A DNA stretch of 64,000 nt from Bin5 sp965218625 (GCA_965218625.1 CBDCLG010000009.1:186001-250000), one strand, 5' to 3'. Positions 34,791-44,207 are shown, counted from the stretch's first letter. Made by a program: numbers and translations. The notes: a model not told the origin generated them from the letters alone.

Positions 34791-35822
34791 TCAGGCCAGG
34801 CCGGCCTCTTCTGTGGGTACGCCGTCGCGCAGAACCTGCATACCGTCGACGGAATAGTTTACCCCGGTCGTCATCAGGTCGAGATGCGCGGGCGCCTTGT
34901 GCGACATGCCAAAGAGCGGATTGTAGTTCATGCCGAACGCGGTGATGATGCAGCCCCAGGCGCTGTGCGAATAGGTGACGCCGCCGGGACGGGCGCGCAG
35001 CGCGGCGCGATGGTCCAGGCCGACATTGGTGTGGATGAACATGTACATTTCGGGGTCGTCGAAGGACTTGAGCCAGGCATCGAGCCGCCTTCCCTCGCGA
35101 TTGCTTGTGTCGATGTTGACTATGTAGCCCTTCTCGATCTCCAGCTTGACGACATCCTCCAGCATTTTCGAGAGCGATCCAAAGCTGTCGTATGCCTCCT
35201 GGGCGCCGTTGACGCAGAGTACGCCGTTGGCGGAGCCCTCCTCGCCCATATAGGCGATGCCTCCCGCCAGGCTGCCGATCCGACCCGGCCGGTCGCAGTC
35301 GCCCCCGTGCCGCAACACCGGATACTGTGCGGGGTCGCCGCGTTTGAAGCTGAAGTCTGTGCCCAGGTCAGAGGTAATGTGGACTTCGCTCGCCTGGTTG
35401 AGCAGGTCGGTTACGCGCTTGGTCCGCTCGATCACGCGTTCGTCGGGCGGTGTGCGCAGGTGCTCCTCCCGTCCGCCGTACCAGGTCATGCGGCCTTCTC
35501 CTGTCGCCCGGATCTTGTGGATAACCCTGGCGCGGGACTCGCTGTACGACCACGGCCAGGTCGTGAGCTGGTGGATAAAGTCGGCTTCGAGCATGGCTTT
35601 CTCGACGACTTCGGGAACGTCGCTGAACGGTTTTCCGCGGCGCTGGCACATGGCGACGATGGCCTCGGCGCCCAGCGAAGAGGCCACGCTCAAGAATGCG
35701 TCGATCGCCCTATCATCGGTTCCCGAGTCGGCGACAATGAGTACCGTTTCTCCCGGGCTGACGTTGCACCGTCGGTACCAGGCGCCGGCCAGGGCGTAGA
35801 AATCGGCATATCGGTGATCCAT
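34791..35822 (-). CDS. M29 aminopeptidase / NicX-like metalloenzyme A
   Basis: A 343-residue protein of the M29 superfamily, which includes thermophilic aminopeptidases and 2,5-dihydroxypyridine dioxygenase (NicX). The C-terminal HxD metal motif is present (PAHLDLMTTG, residues 313 and 315), with further histidines upstream (HTNVGLDHR). The 343-residue length is nearer NicX than to 400-residue M29 peptidases. Its stop is 8 bp from the M24 protein A start, and the second M29 gene lies upstream. Peptidase and ring-cleavage roles both remain open. Confidence 0.7.
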   Translation of the reverse strand: MDHRYADFYALAGAWYRRCNVSPGETVLIVADSGTDDRAIDAFLSVASSLGAEAIVAMCQRRGKPFSDVPEVVEKAMLEADFIHQLTTWPWSYSESRARVIHKIRATGEGRMTWYGGREEHLRTPPDERVIERTKRVTDLLNQASEVHITSDLGTDFSFKRGDPAQYPVLRHGGDCDRPGRIGSLAGGIAYMGEEGSANGVLCVNGAQEAYDSFGSLSKMLEDVVKLEIEKGYIVNIDTSNREGRRLDAWLKSFDDPEMYMFIHTNVGLDHRAALRARPGGVTYSHSAWGCIITAFGMNYNPLFGMSHKAPAHLDLMTTGVNYSVDGMQVLRDGVPTEEAGLA

Positions 35823-35952
35823 CGTTCCTCCTCCTTCTACGGCAAATCAGATGTTGTCAGTGTAGGCGGGGCAACCCTCTGTTTCTGCTGTACCCTACAC
35901 TGTTCATTGAGAAATTGCTCCAGCAAAACGCGGCGTTGCGCCGCGCCGTCAA

Positions 35953-37095
35953 TCAACTGTGGAAGTCTGGCTGCTCGGGCAGCACGTGTCCCTCCACTTC
36001 CGTCCAGGCGGAACCGGTGCCGGGCCTCCGATTGTGCGCCCGCAGGCCCGAACTGCGCGTAAACTCGCCATCGACCAGGATGGGGCTCTCGTCAAAGAAG
36101 ACGGTTGCCCCGGTTAGGTGTATTTCGATATGGCCGTTGGCGCGGAAGACGCCGAGATCACCCCGGTTGGAGGAAAAACTGATTCCGAAGCCCAGGAGCA
36201 GGCCGCCGTAGTTGAAGTGGACTGACAGATTGTCGAGGTTTTCGAGTCTGATGCGGTGGTCTACGCCGATGTTGAAGTGGTCAATGTAGTAGACAGCCGG
36301 ATCCTCCCAGGAGCGGAACCAGTCGTCGAGGAAGATGCCGTGCTCGGTGTCGCGGGCGATGGAGATGATGCGCCCGCGGTCGATTTCCATGCGGACCGGC
36401 TCTCGGACCATGCTGGAATGCCCATGGGGGCCGGGGCACTTGGTCACATAGGCGCCCTGGAACATAAGCGTGCCGGAGACGACCTCGTGCACGGGTGGAT
36501 GTTCGCCCTTGGCGATTGCCATGCGCGACTCGAGGCTCAGGGGCGAGTAGTTCGTCTGACCCTCGGCGGTGTTCATCAGCTGTTTCTTCGGGTCGCCGCG
36601 TTCCAGGATGAGGTTGGTTCCCAGGTTCGACGTAACGCGGATCATGCCGACGTCGTGAAGCAACCGGTCGATAATCTTGCTGCGCCTGATGATCTCTTCG
36701 TTGCCGGGCAGGAGGGCGAGGAAGTGGCCTTCGGCCTGGGGCTTGCCTTCCCACATGGCGAACTTTTTTCCTGTCTTGCGCATGTGGCCGCGCACGCGCT
36801 CCGAGGAGACATTGTAGAACCAGCCCTGGGACATCACCGAGTAGGTGAAATCCACGTTATAGATCGCGTTTTCTACGATCGGGGGCAGCTCCCAGTTGAA
36901 GGGCTGCTGGCGTGCGCGAAATGTCATCACCGTCACGTCTGCGCCCAGGGCGATTGCCGCGGCGTAGACGGCATCCAGCAGCGGCTGGTGCGTGTAGGTG
37001 TCGGCTATGATCAAGGTCCGATCGCCCGCTTTGAGGCCGGCGTATTCGAGACGATGGCTGGCCGCCTCGAACATCTCAACAGTTCTTTCCTTCAT
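35953..37095 (-). CDS. M29 aminopeptidase / NicX-like metalloenzyme B
   Basis: A 380-residue paralogue of the following gene. It shares SNLGTNLILERGDPKK with the SDLGTDFSFKRGDPAQ of copy A, the mid-region EIDRGRIISIARDTEHG, and IDHFNIGVDHRI. Where copy A has HLD it has HIE (GHIEIHLTGATVFFD), a conservative change of one metal ligand. It lies between the M24 paralogue upstream and copy A downstream. As with copy A, M29 peptidase and dioxygenase functions cannot be told apart here. Confidence 0.7.
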   Translation of the reverse strand: MKERTVEMFEAASHRLEYAGLKAGDRTLIIADTYTHQPLLDAVYAAAIALGADVTVMTFRARQQPFNWELPPIVENAIYNVDFTYSVMSQGWFYNVSSERVRGHMRKTGKKFAMWEGKPQAEGHFLALLPGNEEIIRRSKIIDRLLHDVGMIRVTSNLGTNLILERGDPKKQLMNTAEGQTNYSPLSLESRMAIAKGEHPPVHEVVSGTLMFQGAYVTKCPGPHGHSSMVREPVRMEIDRGRIISIARDTEHGIFLDDWFRSWEDPAVYYIDHFNIGVDHRIRLENLDNLSVHFNYGGLLLGFGISFSSNRGDLGVFRANGHIEIHLTGATVFFDESPILVDGEFTRSSGLRAHNRRPGTGSAWTEVEGHVLPEQPDFHS

Positions 37096-37221
37096 GGCGT
37101 TCTCCTTCCCATCCGTTGCGTTGCAGGGTAGCTGCGGCTTTGGTGACCGGCGCCGGAAGAGCCGGCGGCTGATGTGCCTCCTCGAACCTGGTCGAATCGC
37201 CGTCGCCTTCCCGTCTTGCCT

Positions 37222-38352
37222 TCAGCCGACGACGAACATCTCGTCGGTATCGAATTTGTCTGAGAGCAGGACAGGCGAGCTGTCGGTCACCAGGAATGAG
37301 TCCTGGATGTGGTAGCCGTAGAAACGCGGCTCCAGCACGACGACCATGCCCTTCTTGAGGGGTCTGGCGTCACCCGCCACGAGCATGGGGTCTTCGTGCG
37401 TCCAGATGCCCATATTGTGGCCAAGGAGGGCTCTGTGATGCCAGAGGCCGGCCTTTTCCTGCTCCCTCTGGCAGTAAAAGAAGATATCGCAGGCGCGCGT
37501 GCCCGGTCGAATGAGAGACTCCGCCGCCTGTCGGTGGATGTCGCGGATCGTCTCGTATGTTCGCTTCTGTTCCTCGCTGGGGGGCCCCACCACGGCGACG
37601 CGCGACTGGTTGGCGTTGTAGCCTTCGAGGTTGATCGTATAGTCGGTGCAGATGATCTGGCCGCGCTCGATCGGGTTGTTGGTCCGGCTGTGGACGACGA
37701 AACCTTTCTGGCCGGCCTGAAGGATGCCGCCGGAGGCCCTCGCGGCGGCGCCGCGCTGGAGTGCGCCGCAGATCAGCCGGTCCTGCGCTTCTTTCTCTCT
37801 ATCTCCGACCTGGATCGACCTGAACATCTCCAGGAAAAGGTCGTCGAGGATGTCGGCGTTTCCCTTCATGATGGCGAGCTCTTCGGCCGTCTTGATTGCG
37901 CGCACCTCGTCAAACTGCTCATCCCAGGCGACGAAGGTTGCCTGTGGCAGCTGTGCTTGCAGGGCAACGTAGAAGGCAGCCGAGAAGTACTCCATTTCCA
38001 GACCGATTTTCCCGCTGCCGGCCCCGATTTCGCGAAGCACGGCGGCCAGCTCATCGATCGGTGAATCGACGTACTCGCTGTAGACGCGGATGTCTGCGAC
38101 CCAGGTGGTATCGCGCGTAACGCGCTCTTCGTTGCCGCCCACGATCATGATTGGCTGGCCGCCCGGCGTGAAGACGGCGATGCCGCTGCGCGGGCCCGAC
38201 GGGCGCTGGTGGATGGCGTGGCTGAGCGCCATCGGGTAGCCGGTCGTGTAAAAGAGGTTTTTGGGATGGAGGCTGACGACGGCATCGACGCCGCTCTCGG
38301 CCAGCGTGGCGTTGAAAAGGGGCTCGTTGAACAGTTTCTTGGTTTTGGGCAT
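37222..38352 (-). CDS. M24-fold (creatinase/aminopeptidase-like) protein B
   Basis: A 376-residue paralogue of M24 protein A, closely similar over its whole length (both have FYTTGYPMALSHAIHQRPSG and GHNMGIW.HEDPMLVAGD). It shows the same two changes in the metal site: Asn in YNANQSRV and Gln in YHIQDSFLV, with TD, LLGH and VVLEP retained. That two paralogues share the same amide substitutions argues for a working, altered site and against a random mutation. It is the first enzyme gene after the importer permeases. Confidence 0.8.
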   Translation of the reverse strand: MPKTKKLFNEPLFNATLAESGVDAVVSLHPKNLFYTTGYPMALSHAIHQRPSGPRSGIAVFTPGGQPIMIVGGNEERVTRDTTWVADIRVYSEYVDSPIDELAAVLREIGAGSGKIGLEMEYFSAAFYVALQAQLPQATFVAWDEQFDEVRAIKTAEELAIMKGNADILDDLFLEMFRSIQVGDREKEAQDRLICGALQRGAAARASGGILQAGQKGFVVHSRTNNPIERGQIICTDYTINLEGYNANQSRVAVVGPPSEEQKRTYETIRDIHRQAAESLIRPGTRACDIFFYCQREQEKAGLWHHRALLGHNMGIWTHEDPMLVAGDARPLKKGMVVVLEPRFYGYHIQDSFLVTDSSPVLLSDKFDTDEMFVVG

Positions 38353-38487
38353 TGTAAGCTCTTCTCCCGGAATTGTTGACTTGCGCTCGGAGGCGAAAGC
38401 CTGATGTCAGCTGCGCCGGAGAATGGTGGTATCGAAGGCCGCAGCGAGTTGCTCTGTTCAGTACTTCGGGTCCAACACAATGCGAAG

Positions 38488-39363
38488 TCAGTCGCCGAGA
38501 TAGGTGATTCCGAGGACGGTGAAGACGATGGCCATGCCCGGAAAGACAGAGAGCCAGGGCGCCTGCCAGATATAGACGCGGCCGTCGCTGATCATGCCGC
38601 CCCATGTGGGCGTCGGCGGCTGGACGCCGAGGCCGAGAAAGCTCAGCGCCGATTCGGCCAGAATCATCTGTCCGACTTGGATATTGGCGACGGCGATAAC
38701 CGGCGTAACGACGTGGGGGAGGATATGGCGGAAGATGATGCGGTAGTCGGGGGCGCCTACCGAGCGCGAAGCCAGGATGAAGTCGGTCTGCTTCACTGAC
38801 AGCGTCGTGCCGCGTACAAGCCGCGCGAAGATGACCCAGCCGCTAATCGTCAGGACGAGCAACACGTTGCCAAAACTTGGCCCTAACACCGCGATTATGG
38901 CAATGGCCAGCAGCACGCTGGGAAAGGCGAGCTGCGCGTCGGCAACGCCCATGATGAGTGTCTCAAATCTGCCTTCCAGGTAGCCGGAAAGCAGCCCGAG
39001 GATGACGCCGAAGAGACCGGCCAGAAGAACGGCGCAGATGCTTACGATCAGGGAGACGCGTGCGCCGAAGAAGATGCGGCTGAGCAGATCGCGGCCGAGA
39101 TTGTCCGCGCCCAGCGGGAACTCGGCGCTGCCTTCCTCCGCCCAGGCGGGCGGGCTCAGGCGGATCTTGGAGTCCTGCAGCGTCGGGTCGTGCGGTGAGA
39201 GAAGCGGGGCCAGGAGGGCGACAAAGATAACCAGGGAGGTCATCGCAATGCCGAGTGTGTGCAGAACATTGCGGCTCGCCCAGGAAAGGAGATAGGCAAG
39301 ACCCTTCCGGCGGGAGAATCGCCTCTCGGGGAAAACGTCTTCTGCGGTTTTCTCAAAAGCCAT
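38488..39363 (-). CDS. dipeptide-type ABC permease DppC, C-terminus cut by an in-frame TGA
   Basis: A 291-residue DppC-type permease with about six helices and the coupling region near LASRSVGAPDYRIIFRHILP; ESALSFLGLGVQPPTPTWGG follows the family. The frame stops at TGA 38488-38490, but the same frame continues as LRIVLDPKY to a second stop at 38458. Intact homologues read GD[G/W]LRD.LDPR there, as does the second DppC in this window (MGDGLRDALDPR). So a single stop removes the last nine residues. The protein may still work. Confidence 0.85.
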   Translation of the reverse strand: MAFEKTAEDVFPERRFSRRKGLAYLLSWASRNVLHTLGIAMTSLVIFVALLAPLLSPHDPTLQDSKIRLSPPAWAEEGSAEFPLGADNLGRDLLSRIFFGARVSLIVSICAVLLAGLFGVILGLLSGYLEGRFETLIMGVADAQLAFPSVLLAIAIIAVLGPSFGNVLLVLTISGWVIFARLVRGTTLSVKQTDFILASRSVGAPDYRIIFRHILPHVVTPVIAVANIQVGQMILAESALSFLGLGVQPPTPTWGGMISDGRVYIWQAPWLSVFPGMAIVFTVLGITYLGD

Positions 39364-39379
39364 TCCCTCGCTCCTGCGT

Positions 39380-40297
39380 TTACCCGTAGCGAATGCGCGG
39401 ATCCAGAAACGCGTAGAGGAGATCGACGATCAGGTTGGCCAGCACGATCCAGAGGGCGAAGACCACGACCGACGCCTGCACGAGAGGGAAATCTCGCGCC
39501 GAGACCGCCTGGACGGCCAGCCTGCCCACACCGGGCCAGGCAAACACCGATTCGGTAATCACCGAGCCGCCAAGCAGCCGCCCAAAGGTAAGCCCCACCA
39601 TTGTCACGACCGGGATCAGCGTATTGCGAAAGGCGTGACGCATGTTGATCGTGTAGGACTGCAAGCCCTTGGCGCGGGCGGTGCGGATATAGTCCTCGCG
39701 CAGAACGTCGAGCATACCGGAGCGGACGAGAAGGACAATCTGCGCCAGGAATGCGGTCGAAAGCGTGACCGCGGGCAGAACAAGGTGACGCAGCTCGCCT
39801 TTGCCCGAGGTGGACAGCACCTTCAGGTTGACGGCGAAGACGAGGATGAGCATGATGCCGAGCCAGAAGCTTGGCATGGCACGGCCTACAACGCCGAGGC
39901 TGAGACCGAGCGCGTCGACGAGGGTGCCTTCGCGGATGGCCGAGACGACGCCCAGTGGAATGCCGACGACCAGGGCAAAAAGGAGCGCGGCGAGCGCCAG
40001 TTGGAATGTGGCGGGAAAGAACTCAAGGACGAGCTTGACGGCCGGCAGTCCGTACTGCCAGGAGTTGCCGAATTCGCCCCGCAGGGCACGCGAGAGAAAC
40101 TTGAGGTACTGAATGTGCAGCGGCTGATCAAACCCCAACGCCTTGCGCAAGGATTCGACCTCGGACATGGGCGCTTCGGGCGGCAACATGATGGTGGCGG
40201 GGTCGCCGCTGATGCTGAGCAGCGCGAAGACGGCCAGCGAGAGCCCAAACAGTACGAGAAATGATCGCAGCACTCGCTTGACTACATAGTCCCGCAT
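39380..40297 (-). CDS. dipeptide-type ABC permease DppB
   Basis: A 305-residue DppB-type permease that forms the first half of the transmembrane channel. It begins MRDYVVKRVLRSFLVLFGLS and has ISGDPATIMLPPEAP in the first external loop. The coupling region is REDYIRTARAKGLQSYTINM, and the typical end is LANLIVDLLYAFLDPRIRYG. It is uninterrupted. It lies 16 bp upstream of the DppC gene. No ATPase genes accompany the pair. Confidence 0.9.
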   Translation of the reverse strand: MRDYVVKRVLRSFLVLFGLSLAVFALLSISGDPATIMLPPEAPMSEVESLRKALGFDQPLHIQYLKFLSRALRGEFGNSWQYGLPAVKLVLEFFPATFQLALAALLFALVVGIPLGVVSAIREGTLVDALGLSLGVVGRAMPSFWLGIMLILVFAVNLKVLSTSGKGELRHLVLPAVTLSTAFLAQIVLLVRSGMLDVLREDYIRTARAKGLQSYTINMRHAFRNTLIPVVTMVGLTFGRLLGGSVITESVFAWPGVGRLAVQAVSARDFPLVQASVVVFALWIVLANLIVDLLYAFLDPRIRYG

Positions 40298-40328
40298 CAG
40301 GAAGACCTTCTCCTGGAAAGGCGTTCAG

Positions 40329-40369
40329 GCCGGCGGCGAGAGGTGAAGGCCGAACAGAGCTCCGCCGGC
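40329..40369 (-). other. hairpin between binding-protein and permease genes
   Basis: GCCGGCGG (40329-40336) and CCGCCGGC (40362-40369) pair perfectly across a 25-nt spacer in the 208-bp gap between the broken binding-protein gene and dppB. Such hairpins can protect the upstream message or dampen downstream expression. No T-run follows. Confidence 0.35.
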
Positions 40370-40505
40370 ACGTTTGCGAAAGGCGGGGCAGTCCACGCCG
40401 GGGCAGAGACCGAACTGTGTCGTTCCTGCAACCCAACGCGGCTGGCCCCGCCTTACAAGCTACTGGTCTCGGAATCCACTGCACTGTTTACGGGACGAGG
40501 AGACT

Positions 40506-42146
40506 CTAGGACTCCTCGACTGTCATACCGATCAGGTGCACACGGTTGTCCGGCGTCGGGACGAAATTCTTCACGCTGGGGGAATGTCCAAAGATGTCGG
40601 GCGCCTCGAACAGGTAGACGACCGGGCAATAGTCATGCAGCCAGGTGTGAATGTCGTGCAGAATTGTCTCCCGCTTGGCCGAGTCGAACTCGGCGCGTTG
40701 GGCGAAGAGCATGGTTTCCAGCCCGTCCTCGCAGACCTGGGCGCGGCGCTCGGCGCATTCGTACATCTTGAGCGTGTTCTCCGGGTCCATTGTGGGATAC
40801 CAGTTGCGGCCGGTATGGAAGACGGGGGCCGACTGGTCGGAGTAGACTTTGTCGATGAATGCAGACCACTCGAAGAGCTGCATCTCCAGGTTGATGCCGA
40901 CTTTGGCGTACTCGCCCACCATCCACTCGGAGACCTCTTTCTGCTTGGAGTAACGGCCCTGCGCGGAGTCGAAGTCCATCGTGAAGCCGTCGGGGTAGCC
41001 GGCCTCCGCCAGGAGCTCCATCGCTTTGTCCGGGTCGTAGGGATAGGCCTCGAGGTTGGGATTGTAGCCGAAGCAGCTGGGCCCGACGATCTGGCCGTCG
41101 AGCGGGGCGGCAAATCCTCCCATGATGTCGTTGACCAGGGAATCCTTGTCGAGGGCGTAGTTCATGGCCTGGCGCACGAGCTTGTCGTTTATCGGGCTTT
41201 CCAGCGGGTGGCCGGGATTGCTGCCGGTCTTCATGGTGAGGTTCATCGCCTGGCCGATCGGGATCCAGGAGATCTGGAGGCCGGCGTCGGTCAGCCGCTG
41301 CGCGTCATCGGGCGGGACATTGTATGCCATGTCGATTTCGTTGGCCTGCAGCGCGGCGACGCGGGTCGCGTCTTCCGAGAAGGGCTTGAAGATGAGCTCG
41401 TCGATCGTCGCCTGTTCGCCCCAGTAGTCCGGGTTTCGTTCGAGGACGATGTGCTGCCCTTAGCGCCATTCGACAAATTTGTACGGCCCCAGCCCGACCG
41501 GATTTTCGCCGTAGCCTTCGAGACCCACGTCCTGGTAGTAGGCGGGCGGCGCCACCTGCAGGTACATCATGATGAGGGGCGTAAAGGCGAAGGGGATATT
41601 GGTTTTGACGTTGATCGTGTACTTGTCGATGACCTCTACGCCTTCGTATTTCGAGATAAGCAGCGAGCGGAACGATGTCCTTGTTGTTTCTCCGGTGAGC
41701 CGGTATTCGATGTTCCAGGCGGCTGCGTCGGCGTCCCAGGGTTCCCCGTTATTGAAGGTGATTCCCTCGCGCAGTTTGAACTCCCAGGTCGTCTGGTCAT
41801 CGAGAACGCGGTAGTCGGTGATCAGCATGGGCTTGAGGCCCTTGCGTGAGCCGTCCGCGTTGCACTGGGCCTCCATCCCAGTGTCCCACATGGCATAGTA
41901 GACCGAGGTAGCGGGCGCCACAGCCCTTTCGAGGACGTTCATCCCCGGCACGTCGCCGCCGATGCCCATGGTCAGGGTTGTCTTCTTGCTGACGACGGCA
42001 GGCGCGTCCGCCGGCTGGCCGGTCTGGGTTGCGCCTGGAACGCAGCTTGCGGCCAGAACGGCCAGGCCGCCGGCAGCGCCGGTCTTCAAGACTTGTCGCC
42101 TTGTCACATCGGTGTTCCAGAGTGAAGCGCGAGTTTGTTCTGCCAC
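40506..42146 (-). pseudogene. family 5 ABC substrate-binding lipoprotein, split by an in-frame TAA
   Basis: A 547-codon frame for a DppA/OppA-type periplasmic binding protein. The N-terminus has a Tat-like signal (TRRQVLKTGAAGGLAVLAAS) and lipobox cysteine. The reading YKFVEWR then meets TAA (41460-41462) and continues in the same frame GQHIVLERNPDYWGEQ to the natural end at 40506. Only one codon is affected, at a position that normally holds Lys, Arg or Gln. Either the gene is dead, the stop is read through, or the base is an assembly error. It is the first transport gene of the operon. Confidence 0.85.
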
Positions 42147-42214
42147 TTTAGATTCCTCCTTTACCCTTAGGTGACCAGTTGTTCAACCCAACGATGAAAA
42201 CTTCCGCTCAGTCA

Positions 42215-43030
42215 TCAGACAAAGCGGAGTGACGCCCGAACGTTTTTGAGTGCTGCAATCGCGCCGAGGCAAGCCAGGTATGTCGTACTGGGATTGTCCG
42301 GATGGGGCAGGTTGCGCAGGGTAAGCTGCGCTTCGCCTAAATCTCCCTTGATCAGGAGGGTGTGGGTTGTGCGCGGGATGTTCGGGTCCGCCACGACGCG
42401 AACACGCGTCCGGTCGAATCCAAGGCCGGCCAGGCTGGCGGATGCGGCGATGTTGGTCGACTTGGGGAAGGTGAGTCAGGCCTCGGTGGCGGAGCCGTCG
42501 AAGACGGTTAAGGGCGAGTCCAGGTTGTCGACGTCGATGCCGTGCTCGACGAGGTAGGGCTGCCCGGTCAGGGCGACCGGGCGTTTCGTGCTTGTCATCA
42601 CGACTTCCTCCAGGCTGCCCAGCGCGTGGCTGGCGCGCAGCACGTCGAGGCAACCCAGCGCGCCGGAAGAGATGTAGATTGTCGTGTCCGACCGGTCTGC
42701 CAGCGCGAACAGCTCGGTCCTGAGGGCGGGATCGGCCAGGGCGCCGACACTCATGGGCAGGAGGTCGATGCCGGCAGCCGCAACCGCCCGGCCATGGGCG
42801 ATGAGCGCCTGGTGCCCTGCCGCTTCGAGGACAAGGCCCGGTTCGAGGGCGAGGAGATCTTCAATCTGTTGGACGACGGGAACGCCGGCCCGTTGCGCCC
42901 GATCGGTGACGTCGTTAACGGCAATGTCGAGGATTCCGACCAGTTTGACTCCGGGAAGTTCCTCGTTCAAGACCGCCGCGGCGACCGCGCCGCCAATGGC
43001 GCCACACCCGATGATGCCCAGATTGAGCAT
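42215..43030 (-). pseudogene. aspartate dehydrogenase-like gene, split by an in-frame TGA
   Basis: The frame begins MLNLGIIGCGAIGGAVAAAV, a Rossmann NAD(P) motif, with YISSGALGCLDVL in the middle. It stops at TGA 42476-42478 after FDGSATEA. It continues in the same frame LTFPKSTNIAASASLAGLGF ... LPHPDNPSTTYLACLGAIAA to TGA 42215-42217. Together they form a complete NadX/aspartate-dehydrogenase-like protein of about 270 residues, and the NPxT region near the end is the usual catalytic one. So the stop interrupts an otherwise intact gene. Related L-aspartate or other amino-acid dehydrogenases are possible. Confidence 0.8.
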
Positions 43031-43510
43031 ACTTCACGCGCTCCTTGCCTGGATGCTGCTTTTGCCGAAGAACTGATCCGGAAAGTTGTTGGCCGGTCTG
43101 CCGGCGGAACGGCGGTGTACAGGCCGCGCCTCTGCTTACACAAATCGTTCAGGCTGCCGCTGGCACCATGCAGGACGAGCCCCTCGTTGCGGGGGGTCTC
43201 TTCGTCGAGTAGCCCGACCAGTTCTGACTCGGTTATGTTGTTCGGTGTAATGGTCAAGAATGGACCGCATCCCGCCTGATGGACCAGCCCATAGCTATGT
43301 TCTTGTAGACCAGCGTTCTTGCAGACCAGCGACAGTCAGCCAGGAGAGGGAGGCGAATGTCCGGTTGCAGGCATTATTTGCAGCGTTTCATTGCTGTCAA
43401 GCGTACAAAAATCGCCATCAGGCGTCGGAGCGGGGAGGGAGGGGTCGCGTCTGCCTATGAGGACCGGTAGGGCCCTGGGTCCCGGCTCCTGCTGTGGAGG
43501 GGTCTGCTCA
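43031..43510. other. 480-bp gap between the dehydrogenase and aldolase remnants
   Basis: No gene could be recognised. A minus-strand frame of about 95 codons (42967-43257) has no familiar motif and largely overlaps the dehydrogenase start, so it was not accepted. The gap holds a 2 x 16-nt tandem repeat at 43300-43331. Confidence 0.45.
43300..43331. repeat. 2 x 16-nt tandem repeat
   Basis: TTCTTGTAGACCAGCG is followed immediately by TTCTTGCAGACCAGCG, 15 of 16 bases identical. It lies in the gene-free gap of the disrupted locus and looks like a small local duplication. Confidence 0.7.
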
Positions 43511-44207
43511 CTACGTCGTACGCGCTGCGCGAACGGTGGCTGTAAAACTGACCGCCATCTTGGTCAGCGCGGCCCAGTTGCCGCTCTCGACCCAGTCTTT
43601 GCGTACGAGCGCGCTTCCCACGCCGACGGCTACGGCGCCGGCGCGGATGAAGTCGCCGCAGTTTTCCAGGTCGACGCCGCCGGTGGGGATCAGCTTGAGG
43701 TGTGGCAGAGGGGCGAGCAGGTCTTTGAAGTAGCCGGGGCCCAGTTTGGTTGCGGGGAAACACCTTGACGACGGCCGCGCCGGCAGTCCAGGCGGTCTGA
43801 ATCTCTGTGGGCGTGAAAGCGCCGGGCATGGCGGGTACATTGCGCTCGACGCAGAGGCCGAGCGTGGGCAGATCGAGGACGGGCGCAACGATGAACTGCG
43901 CGCCGCGGGCGATTGCAGAGGCGGCCATTTCCGGGTTGAGTACGGACCCCATGCCCAGCGCGGCCGCGCCATTGGCGAAGGCGGGTATCTCCTGGCGCAG
44001 GAGGTCGAGCGCCTCGAGCGCGCCGGGGCTGGTCATCGTCAGCTCGAGTGCAGTCACGCCGCCTTCGAGCAGCGCCTGCGCCATGGCAGCGGCGCGGGAG
44101 AGGTCGGGCAGGCGGACGACCGGCACGACGCCGCCTATTTTGAGCAGTTCGAGCGTACGTTGGGAAGTTTCCACGCTGGTCCTCGCAGATGCGTGTTCGA
44201 TAGCCAT
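43511..44207 (-). pseudogene. eda: KDPG aldolase gene with a frameshift
   Basis: Reading from the start at 44207 gives a normal KDPG/KHG aldolase N-terminus: GGVVPVVRLPDLSRAAAMAQ, GGVTALELTMTSPGALEAL and ARGAQFIVAPVLD. It reaches AGAAVVKVFP, where the Schiff-base lysine lies. At a run of four C's (43754-43757 on the plus strand) the frame breaks. After removing one C it continues ATKLGPGYFKDLLAPLPHL, IPTGGVDLENCGDFIRAG to a stop at 43511. The sum is about 231 residues, normal length. The enzyme would split KDPG to pyruvate and glyceraldehyde 3-phosphate. Confidence 0.85.

Noticed and set aside
38488..38490. Selenocysteine or reassigned TGA as explanation for the in-frame stops
   Set aside because: No SECIS-like hairpin was seen after the TGAs, one of the stops is TAA, and TGA ends many intact genes in this window.
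40374..41849. Plus-strand open frame of 491 codons across the broken binding-protein gene
   Set aside because: Its translation resembles no protein, and the minus strand carries the family 5 binding-protein sequence on both sides of the stop.
42967..43257. 96-codon minus-strand frame upstream of the dehydrogenase
   Set aside because: It overlaps the real dehydrogenase start in another frame and has no recognisable motif or ribosome site.
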